DNA of 64,000 nt, taken from the NCBI RefSeq assembly GCF_014898055.3, contig NW_023601754.1:51825013-51889012 (forward strand). Direction: 5' to 3'. Below, one piece after another: positions 1 to 9,200 of this stretch. Numbering within the stretch: position 1 is the stretch's first letter; each line of letters opens with the position of its first letter. The notes under the pieces were generated by a model. It saw only the letters and a list, made by a program, of their open reading frames with translations. It was not told where the DNA came from and made no database searches. The translations under genes and the position numbers were made by a program. This DNA comes from Talpa occidentalis. Taxonomy: Eukaryota > Chordata > Mammalia > Eulipotyphla > Talpidae.

Positions 1-216
1 CACCGAGGCCCCACCCTCAGCCGAGCCCCGCCCACTCGAGCCCCGCCCCGCCCCCAGGCGCTGCCCCACCAAGCCCCGCCCGCCGCCCGCCCACAGGCCC
101 CGCCCACCCGGCCCCGCCCCCGGCACCCTGGCCCCTCCCTGCGGGCAGCGCCGACTCCGCGGGCCCAGAGCATCTTTTCACGCGTCTCCCCCTCCTCTCT
201 CCGTTCTGTGCTCCAG

Positions 217-264
217 ACACCACTAACTGTATGGAAATGATGACGGGGAGGCTTTCCAAATGTG
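217..264 (+). CDS. BRSK2: BRSK2 penultimate coding exon
   Basis: The acceptor CTCCAG ends at 216 and the donor GT is at 265-266. The first two bases complete an Asp codon from the exon upstream, and the last base (264) is the first base of a Gly codon completed by either downstream acceptor. The 48-base exon encodes the conserved [15 protein letters not shown] stretch that precedes both BRSK2 tails. Confidence 0.9.
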
Positions 265-1512
265 GTAAGAACCCCTCACGCTCCCGGGGCCCCCCAGCCT
301 GTCCACCGCGCGCCCCGCGGCCACGCCTGGCAGCTGCCTCGCTGCTCCGGGGCTGTCCTGGGGTCCCTGGGCACGCCGGGGTCCAGATACGCCCGCGCAC
401 CCGCCACGCTCCGCTGTGCGCCCCCCAGGGCAGCTGCAGGTCCGGCTCTTGCATGGGGCAGGCCAGGGAATGACCCCCAGGCTAGAGCAGGGGAGGGTCC
501 CCGTGCGCCCTGGCAGGGGCCCCGTCCCTGGGCAGGGGCCGGCTTCAGGCCCTCTGTCCACGGGCGGGGGAGGGGCCCCTCCCCTCGAGGCCGAGGGCCG
601 CCTACTGCTGCCCCAGCAGCGAGGGCCACACGCACTCTGGGCTCGGTTAGGGAGTGGAGCTGAGGCCCCCCCGGGCACCTAGGCAGGGGACGCAGGCCCC
701 GGTGGGGTGCCCATCCCTTTCTGCCCTCCCTCCTGCCCTCAGGACGTCCACTCTGGGCCTGGGGCCTCCTCTCTGGCCGCCTGCCCCCCGCCCTCCCACA
801 CCCCACCCTCCATGCCTGTCCACCCATCTGTCCATCTGTCTGTCTGCTGCTGCCCTCTGTCCACGCGGAGCCCCCACTTCCCGGGAGAAGCGCGGCAGGC
901 AGCTGCTGCGCCCCGGCCGGGGCAGCCCCGGGGCCTTGGCCCGGCACCAGCCGCCCTCCGCGTCCACGCCTGGCCTCCTGCCCCCGCCGGTCCCGAGTGG
1001 GATCCCGGCCGGCAAGGCCATGGGCTGAAGGGGGCGGCGAGACGGTGCCCGCTTGGCTGGGCACAGGTGGAGGGAGGGCCGGCCTGGTGGAGGGAGGGGC
1101 CCGGCCGCCGCCAGCCCCCCCGCCGGCCCGGGCAGGGCCCCCCGCGCCCGCCCGCTTGCTGCCCGCCCGCCCCCGGCCCCGCGCTGGGCCGCTCCTCGCC
1201 CAGGCCCTTCGTTCGTTCATCGGTTTGTCTGTTCTCTCTCCTTCCCTCCCTCTTCTCCCGTTTCTGTTTTTCTCTCTCTTGTCTTCTGTGTCCCCAGGCA
1301 GCCCATTGAGTAACTTCTTTGACGTAATTAAACAACTTTTTTCAGACGAGAAGAACGGGCAGGCGGCCCAGGCCCCCAGCACGCCCAAGCGGAGTGCCCA
1401 GGGCCCCCTCGGTGACGGCACGGCCGCGGGCCCTGGCCGGGCTGCCGAGTACCCAGCGGGCGAGGACACGGCCGAGACGGGGCTGCCCGCCGCCCCCCGC
1501 GAGCAGCCTTAG
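217..1512 (+). CDS. BRSK2: BRSK2 serine/threonine kinase, C-terminal end (partial; long-tail splice form)
   Basis: Only the last part of BRSK2 lies here. BRSK2 (SAD-A) is an AMPK-related kinase activated by LKB1 that controls neuronal polarity and synaptic vesicle behaviour; its kinase, UBA and KA1-like regions lie upstream of the window. Seen here: an exon at 217-264 encoding [15 protein letters not shown], ending in a GTAAGA donor in phase 1, then an exon from 1298 to the stop at 1510-1512 giving a 71-residue tail that begins [15 protein letters not shown] and ends PREQP. The segment matches the known BRSK2 C-terminus closely. The intron (265-1297) ends in an unusually long pyrimidine tract. 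A second acceptor at 1715 gives another tail (separate entry). The gene meets MOB2 tail to tail. Identity is confident; use of each tail in this species is inferred from the splice sites and from known isoforms. Confidence 0.93.
1298..1512 (+). CDS. BRSK2: BRSK2 terminal coding exon, long tail
   Basis: Acceptor AG is at 1296-1297 after a tract of nearly pure C/T from about 1204. The reading frame continues from the phase-1 donor at 264 and stops at TAG 1510-1512. It encodes the long BRSK2 tail, rich in Ala, Pro and Gly after the conserved [18 protein letters not shown] core. The exon runs on into the 3' UTR. Confidence 0.9.
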
Positions 1513-1715
1513 ACACATAGCCCGGCGGCCCCAAGGCCCCCTCGCCGCCCGCGCCCTGGACCCCGGGCCGTGCCCGTCCGTCCGCCTAGACTGTGCGAAG
1601 CCCGGGGGACGGCGGGGGCCGCGGGTCGCCGCTCGCTGGGCCTGCCCGCGCCCGCTCTCTCGCTGCCTCTGCCCCTGCCTGTCTCTGACGGCGTCACTGT
1701 TTCCATCCGCACCAG

Positions 1716-1735
1716 GAATTATCCCGAAAAGTTAA
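1716..1735 (+). CDS. BRSK2: BRSK2 alternative terminal coding segment (short tail)
   Basis: AG at 1714-1715 is a second usable acceptor for the donor at 264. Joined in phase it replaces the 71-residue tail by Gly-Ile-Ile-Pro-Lys-Ser and a TAA stop at 1733-1735. A BRSK2 isoform ending in the same six residues is known, so this is a genuine alternative acceptor inside what is otherwise 3' UTR. Its pyrimidine tract is much weaker than that of the 1297 acceptor. Confidence 0.82.
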
Positions 1736-2840
1736 CATGTCACCTCCACGAGGCCGTCCTCCGTGCTCCGCGCCGGACACCGGCTGACCGAAGGCAGCTG
1801 CCGTGGACCCGCCCTCGCTGCTGCTGCTGCCTGCGGGAGGCCCGCCGCGTCCACCTGCCTGGCCGCGATGGGCCGGCCCTCCCGCCCGGCGACCAGACTC
1901 GCAGTGACCGGCGTCCCGGCGGGCCGCGGCGGCGAAGCGGGGCGAGGGCCTCTCCCCGGCGCCCTCCCCCGAAGCGCCGGGCGCCGCTGCCCGCCACCCC
2001 AACCCGCACCCCACCCGCGTCGCCGCGGCCGCGCACCCTGGGGCCTGGCGTTCCTTGCCGGCCGCGGACACAGGCCCGGAGGCGCAGCGCCGTCCGGCTG
2101 GCCGAGATCAGTGTTATTTATTCGCCGTCCGCCGAGCCCCTCTGCTTCTCCGTCCGGGCCGGGCCGGCGGCAGCGCCCGGCTGGCCTGGGCTCGGGCGGG
2201 GAGGGCCTGGGCGGAGGCGCCCTGAGGACGGGGCGTGAGGTGTGGGCGGCGGGGCAGCCGGTCGGCGCAAACTACTGTAAACTTTAAAGAATTCCTGCGA
2301 GATATTTTTATAAACTTTTTTCCTGGTGGTTTTTGGAAAGGTGTGGGCGGGGCGGCGCGCGGGGCTCGAGGCCTGTCCCGGCCCCGGCTCGGCCCTGCGG
2401 TCCCGAGGGCGAGGAGCGGCCCTGGGCCCAGGCGGGCGGCTGGTCCTGGCCGGGCTGCCCGGGGCGGCGGCAGGAGGAAGGCCCCGCCGGCCCCAGCGCA
2501 CACAGGCCGGCAGGGTTTTTTTATTAAAATGACAAAAAAGTTTTTAAAAAAAAAGCAAAACAAGGACAGGAAGCGGCTGGCGGCCGACACGGCAGGCTCC
2601 AGCCCCTCCAGCTTCTGCGGCGCCCCCCGGGCCGGCCCGGACTGCATGCCTCTGCTCTCGCGCCCCCCGCCCCGCAGCCCCCGGCCCCCGCAGGCCCGCC
2701 GGAGGGCCCGAAAGCAATACCTCCCGGCCTCCCCCGCCGCGGGGGCCTGCGGGGCCGGGGAGTGGACTGCCCGCCCGTGTACCCTCCAGGTGACTGTGAG
2801 CCAGCGACTTCCCAACAATAAACTCCTTCAGCAAAGACGC
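1736..2840 (+). other. BRSK2: BRSK2 3' UTR
   Basis: Non-coding sequence from the short-tail stop to the poly(A) site (for the long tail, the UTR begins at 1513). Two AT-rich patches stand out from the GC-rich surroundings, at 2268-2335 and 2513-2570. They contain TATTTTTATAAA-like and TTTTTTTATTAAAA-like runs and are candidates for conserved UTR control elements. No ORF here looks real. The 3' end is set by the AATAAA at 2817. Confidence 0.7.
2817..2822 (+). terminator. BRSK2: BRSK2 polyadenylation signal
   Basis: Canonical AATAAA about 1.3 kb after the BRSK2 stop, followed within about 20 bases by a GT/CT-containing stretch. It is the first canonical hexamer on this strand after the stop. 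Cleavage is expected near 2835-2845. Confidence 0.75.
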
Positions 2841-2845
2841 GGCGC

Positions 2846-5384
2846 CCGTCTCTGCAAGTGTCCGTCCCCTGGGGGGGCCCGGGGCGCCTCTCGCCCCCAC
2901 GGCGCCGCCTCTGCCCCGCTGAAGAGGACGGGCCCGGCGGGGTGCGGGAGGCCTCTCCCGGGGCCCCGGCCGTCTGCGCGGGGGCCTGTGCAGGGGCGAG
3001 AGGCTGGATGCTGGGGCCTGGCCGCCCGGCAGCCCCCAGTGGCTATGGGCGGCTCTTGCATAGAGGGGTGGCCCGGCTGTGCTCACCCTGCCCGCCGGCG
3101 GCCTCTGGGCACCACAGCCACGCAGTGACCGCCCCCGGGGCATCGCTGGAGGGGCCTGTGGAGCCCGCACGGGAAGCAGCCCGCTGGCCTGGCACTGCTC
3201 GCCCTGCCCTGCCCAGCCCCCCACAGCCTGCGCCTTTGGGGGAGGTGGTGGTGCCAGAGGGACCCCAAGAGGCTGAGGCTCCAGGTTAACCTCGGCTTGA
3301 AGTCGAGGCGGCGGGAAGGAACGCCCCGCTGCCCCGGGGTCCCGCCGGCTGGCCGGGAGGACATTTCTTGCCCCGTGCACCTGCGTTGCTGGACGAGCAG
3401 CTACACAGACCTGCCTGCGCGGCCTGCGGCGGCAGGACACAGCCCCGCCCGCCCCGCACTCCGGCCCCCTCCGGCGCCGGGCGGCTCCCGGCTGGGGACC
3501 GGGCAGGCGGGCGTGAGGCGGCCTCACCACTGCCGGGAAGCCCAAGCTCAGGGGCTGCTCAGGCAACGGACGACCCGGGGGGCCCAGCAGGGTCAAGCCT
3601 GGCCTGGGCCTGACCCTCGGCCTCAAGCACGTGGGTGCGTGCTGCACCAGCCTGGGGTCCCGGGGAGCACCGCAGCCACACGGAGCCTGCCGAGGCCTTG
3701 CGGGTGCAGCGGAGGGCCCCCCGCGGGGTCCAGAGCGGCACCGTCCCCACGCAGGGCGTCCTGAGGCCCGGGTCCGGCTGCCTGCCCAGCGAGGGTGCTG
3801 CCTGGCCCCCCGTCCTCAGCCCTGCAGACCCAGTCCAGTGGCCTGTCCCTCTCGTGCGAGTGTGCAGCGGGCAGAGCTGGCAGTGCAGCGGCAGAGCCCC
3901 GTGGGGGCGGCGGCAGGGGAGGGCAGGGCTCGGCAGGTCAGGGGACGCCCTGTGCGCCACACGCGGGTCAAGCGCCTCCCAGACTGAGTCACCGCGGCTG
4001 GCGCATCCTTGCGGCCCGGCAAGCGCCATGGCGTGGCAGCACCGACCTGCCGCGGCTCCGGTCTCGCCGAACCGCGCGTGGGTGGGGGCACGGCCCGTCC
4101 CGAGTCTCCAGGGCCGTCTCCCTCCTTCGGCCTCCGGCCCCCCAGGAGCCCATTTTTGGAGAGCCCCGCCCGGCAGGGCCGCGCCTGCACCGCCCACCCC
4201 CGCACCTGAGCAGTTGTGGGCGCGGTTGGCGTCCAGGGGCCCAGACCCCGGGCAGCTCACACCCTCGCCCCTCCCTGGCCCCCCATGGTCCACTGATGAG
4301 CGCCAGGGCCAACCCCAAATCTCCCCCCACCCCCAACCGAACAGGCCTTCCCAGAAGACCCTCTGGCTTTGGCTTTGATGAGGTGAGGGTGTCAGCCCCC
4401 AGGCCTGGCCCCCACCCGCTCCCCTTCTCAGGAGCTCGCCCCACGCGCCACAGGCTCCCAAAGGCACAGCTCGGCCCGCCCTCTGGCTTCCAGGGAAGCA
4501 CCCTCTTGCACCCCCGCCTTGGCTGGGGAGAGCGCGCCATTCTGCCTGCAGGACAGAGCCCCCCCGGGTGGACCAGCACTTGGGGCAGGCTGGGATCCCC
4601 GAGTGCGCCGGGCCCAGCGGAGGCCCCGCCCCAGTGCAGGACAGTCCCGGGTGCATCAGGGCCGGGCTGGGACAGAGGGCAGTGGGCAGCCCGGTGCCAG
4701 TCCTTGTGGCACTCCCCTCTCCATATGGACTCCTGGGGACCAGGCCCGGATGGCACCCTCCCAGTCTGTGTGCCCTAGACGCCTCCTGGGATGCCCTGGG
4801 GCCCCGCGGAACGAGCCCCTGGCACACACCCGTGCTCCAGGGCTCAGGCCCTACGCAGCCACGCCTACGCACGTGAGCCTGGTTCTGGCTGCAGCCCCTG
4901 GGCGGGAGCCCGGCATCCAGGCCGCACACGGAGGACTCCTGGCACCGTGCTAGGCTCTCACGCCAGGGCAGCGGGATGAGGCGAGAGGCTCAGGCTGGAC
5001 ACGCCCGGCGACGGGGGCTGCAGCTTCCTAGGCTCGAAACCTGGCAGGGACCAGGGCGCGTGCCCCGGGAGCCCCAGCCTTCCTGCAGTGGGGGGTGCCG
5101 GACCCCGAGGTGATGGCGGAGTCTGTGCCGGTCAGCGGGCGGGCTGGCCCAGCTCCTAGGGCGTTGCCGCTGCCCCGTGCACCTGCAGGGGGCTGCTGAG
5201 AGGTCGGACCCCAGCTTGTCCCCAGCTGCCAGGGGACAGCGCCTGGGTGGGAGGAAGGGTGGTCACCAGCAGGGGCGAGGCCGCAGCATGAAGGTGGCCC
5301 CAGGAATGCCCACCTGGGGGGCCCTGCGAGGCCCCTTCTCCTACCGCCCTGGGCCCTCACGGGTCACGCGGCAGACCACACGCA
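2846..5384. other. Intergenic spacer between converging BRSK2 and MOB2
   Basis: About 2.5 kb of GC-rich DNA between the 3' ends of two convergent genes. Open frames on both strands are composition-driven and match no family. I see no repeat insertion, RNA gene or clear regulatory motif. Confidence 0.6.
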
Positions 5385-5389
5385 GGCTG

Positions 5390-5949
5390 ACCTGAGAGAC
5401 GCTCTTTATTGGGGCTGGACAGGGAGCCGAGCACGCACACCCCACCCAGGCCCACCTGAGCCCGCCGCGCCCGCGGGCCCTCCCGGGACGGAGCCATGCG
5501 CACCCCCCACCCCCGGCCTCCCCCCGCGCCCGCCCGTCCTGAGCTGCCAACCGCCAGAGCCGGCTGGGCCGAGGCCCGGGAGAGATGGAGGGCCCCGGTC
5601 ATCCCCACCCGAGACAGAACGAGAAAGCGGGAACAAGCCTGCGGCCCGAGCCCCCCGAGGAAGCCGCCTCTCAGCGGCCTCCCCCCCAGGGCCGGGCGGG
5701 CTGTGCAGGGGGGGGGGGGGCAGAAACCCCAGAAGGGGACTCCGCGCTCAGGCGCAGAAACGCTTGTGGAGCGAAGGAACCAGCCCGAGGGTCTTCCTGA
5801 TGAGCGCACCCGGCACACAGGCCCGCGGGGGCCGCCCCGGTCCGCCGGCTGTGAGCCCGCGAGACCTCCCTCCCAGGTGCCCGGCACGCGCGCCCACAGG
5901 CGCCCACCAGCACCGCCGCACCGTCTCTGCACGCGCACGCCGGCCGGGC
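5390..5949 (-). other. MOB2: MOB2 3' UTR
   Basis: GC-rich 3' UTR on the minus strand between the stop codon and the polyadenylation signal. It contains a 13-base G run on the plus strand at 5709-5721 (a C run in the mRNA), a likely length-variable site. Confidence 0.7.
5405..5410 (-). terminator. MOB2: MOB2 polyadenylation signal
   Basis: TTTATT on the plus strand reads AATAAA on the minus strand, about 540 bases after the MOB2 stop. Cleavage is expected near 5385-5395, which leaves only about 2.5 kb to the BRSK2 poly(A) site. Confidence 0.8.
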
Positions 5950-6251
5950 TCACCTCTCCTTCACGTGGTTCTGTGCCCCCGCGCCCCCGCCCCCCGTCCC
6001 GTCCCCGGCACGGCCCCCGCCCCGGCACAGCGCCTCCGTGAGGTCGTCCATGACGGCGGTCTCTTTGGGGTCGAGCAGGCTGAACTCCCTGGCGAAGAGG
6101 ATGAAGTGCACGTAGAGGGTGTTGAGGTGCGGGTGCAGCTCCAGCGCCAGCGTCTCCTTGAAGTGCGCGGAGTAGATGTGCGCCAGCACGTGGAACAGGT
6201 ACCTGCAGATGCGCTTCACCAGGGCCTCGAAGGAGTTGGGGAACTCGCGGC
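5950..6251 (-). CDS. MOB2: MOB2 terminal coding exon 5
   Basis: Acceptor CAG ends at 6252; the stop TGA is at 5952-5950. It encodes residues 133-232 with the second zinc-ligand pair (H157, H162) and helices ending MDDLTEALC, then a Gly-rich low-complexity linker and the conserved C-terminal AQNHVKER. Confidence 0.94.
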
Positions 6252-9200
6252 CTGTGGGACGGAGGGTCAGCGGGCCTGCCCCGCCCCGCCCCGCGCGCCC
6301 CCACCCCGCCGGGGTCTCCACGGGAGCCACCGGCTGCTGCCCCGCCACGCGCTGTCCCAAGCAGACTGGGCCTTGGGGCTGTGAGTTCCAGAGAGGCCAC
6401 AGAGCGGCTGGCCAGGTGCCATCCTGGGGCACCTGACGCCCCAGGGCCCACTGTGCCGCCTCAGAGCCAGCCGGCTGCACGCCCCGGGAGAGGTGCCTCC
6501 GTGCTGGCCGCCGGCCGAGCCGCGCACGTACCGTATTTTGTGGGGAACACGTCCTCGTCGGTCACCAGCTTCTGCACGGAGCTCATGACGAAGTCGACGT
6601 ACTGGGGGGCAGTGCACTTGACCTTCTTCCCCCGCTCGTCATACCAGTAGTACTGTCTGTGGGATCAGCGCGGCCGTCAGCACCATGGGGGCCCACACCA
6701 GCCCCGGCTCACGTGTGCAGCCCCTCCGGGAGCCCCCAGAGACCCGCAGCTGCTGCCGGGGAGGTCTGCGGCTGGTCAGGACGGCGCCCACACAGACCCT
6801 GCCCTGGAGCGCCTGTGCCGCCACAGGGACATTGGGCACCCGCTGCAGGGCAGGTGGTCTGCTCTCAAGGCCACCGACAGCTTCTTGACTGAAGCCCCCA
6901 CCCCAACAGGCCGGGGGAGCACAGTGGCCTCTGGATAAACCTGGCCCCGGTGCCCAACCCAAGCACCCCCCGGGCAGCCAGCCTGGGGATGGTGGCCAGG
7001 GCCTCCCTGACCTCACTGCGGGTGTCTGCTGGCCCCACAGGGGACCAGGTAGCCTGGCCACCCCGTGGGCCCCAGGGCTGGACCTGCATCTGTGACTGCG
7101 CCCCCGCCTCTGCCCTGGCCGACACTGGCTCCAGGCGACGCGCAGATGCCCCTCTGCTGGCCCCAACCCTCACGCGGCTAAGGGCACAGGCCGCAGACCC
7201 GACCCAGGAACAGGCCCTGCTGGCTCCCCGAGCTCCCCAGTGCCAGGGCTCAGGGCCCCGCCGGCTCCAGACAGCCCGCCAGGCCTGTGGTCGGGACACG
7301 GAGACCCCTTTCCTCACGGACGGCCTGACCCAGCCACGAGAAAGGCCAAGCGGCTTCGGGGCGAGGGCCTGCTAGGCTCCAGCACCAGCCCCGCCTAGCG
7401 GGCACCAGGGCCCGTCTCTGCCCCAAGCCGCCCTCAGCTCACCTGGCGCCCGGCGGCTGGGGTCTGGGCGTGCTGCGAGGGCAGGGCAGTGCAGCGTGGT
7501 CACGCTGTCACGCCGAGGCGCTCGCTGCTGAGCCGGGGCCTGTCCCTGACCGCCGTGAGCGCACCCGCGCGTCTCTCTCACACGTGGCCTTCGCCCCTCA
7601 CCCCGTGCCCGCCCGCCAGGACACGGCCCTGCATCCCCGCGTAGGACTTGTGTCTGTGGAGCCACCCGCTGCCCGTGCGCCCTGCGGCGGGCCCCGCGCC
7701 TGCGCGCCCCTACCTTTGTCGGCCTCGCCACGGCCACAGACCAAGGAGCCGGCTGTGGCCGCCACGGACCCTCCTCCTGTTAGGGGGAAGGGATGTCCCG
7801 AGCTAATCCCACGCAGGCTTTGTGGACCCCACCCCCACTCCAGACCAAAGCCATCAGGACACTGGGAGAGACACATCCCGTCACCACCAAAGGGAGGTGC
7901 CTGGGACCTGAGGGTGGAGTGAAGCAGCCAGGCTGGGTATAAAAACCAAACACGTGGGCCTTGGGGGGCTCGGGATCGCTCGCCTCCTGGCTTCACGGCT
8001 CCTGGCTCGCGGCAGCTCTCAGGTGCCATTTGGGATTCCTGATCGGCGGATCGGGCAGGACGCACTTAAAACGTTGTCTCCCGCTTTTCTCCCCGAGCTG
8101 TGCATTCCTCATTTCCCCTGCCCTGGTGAATAAACCTTTATGAACCTTCGCGTGCGCCTGCAGTGGAGCGTGGGTAAGTCCTTCTAAGCGCGGGTGAGGA
8201 CCCAGTCAGGCACCCGTTTTGCATCGGGGCTGCTCTACAACAGTTTGGCGCCCACGGCTGCCCTACAGCACTACCGTTTCCAGAAGTCAGGGCAGCGATG
8301 GCTGCTCCTGCCTCTCCTGCGCAATTTGGATTTTGCTCGTTTTCTGTTTAAAGATGGAAGCTGAAGTTATTTCGAGATCTTTCTTCTTCCAAAATAAGCG
8401 CCCGCTCTCCCCAAGGCCCCGCCGCGGTCAGCTGCCTCCCGCGAGGCAGGGGCCCCTCACTTTCACCGAGTTCACCCCGGAGCACCTTCTAGCGGCTTTG
8501 AGGTGTCCCCTCGGGCGGGAGGGGCGCAGGAGCTGTCACTGACTCCGCTCCCCTGGCGAGGGGCTGCGTGCGGTGCCAGAGGGCGGGCGGGCTCCGCACT
8601 CTGCTGCCTCCCCGCCCAGCGCCCGCCGCTGGAGAGGGCGCTGGGACAGGGGGCTGGGCTGGGTGCTCCAGGTGCCGTCTGCCCAGGCGTCTGCCTCGCC
8701 GTGCAGTCCGCTGTGGGTGCGCCCCTCCTGCCAGCCGGTGAGCGGGGCGCCACCGGGTGCCTCTGTGGCTCCGTGCAGCTGCCCAGGCACCGTCTCCACA
8801 CGAGCCACCTGGGGACCCCTGTCCTGCTGTGTCCACGCTGGCTCTCCGCGCCGCTCTGCCTGGGCCTGTCTGTGTGCCCGTGTGTCCACCTCCCTTCACG
8901 CCCACGGGTCCTCTCTCCGGCCTCCTTTTCGGTGCCCCGAGCCCACCCACCCCAGTGCTGCACCCTCGGACCCCACGGCCACCCGATACGCCACTGGGTG
9001 TGCGACAGCCACGTCCTCCCAGCGTGCCCGTGCTCGCGTGCGGCACCTCACCCAGCTCTGCCCATGGAGGCCGCTCCACCCCACGCCCATGTCCTGCCCA
9101 GTTCACCGGAGCTGGTGCCCACACCGCCCGCCAGCTGAGCCTCCTGTGGCGTGCTGGGCGCATGCGCTCCGCAGGCAGCGAGTGGTGAGCGGCTGCCGCC

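Noticed and set aside
276..1469. 397-codon open frame on the minus strand over the BRSK2 end
   Set aside because: Arg/Gly/Ala/Pro-rich, antisense to a known coding exon, no domain. GC-rich DNA has few stop codons.
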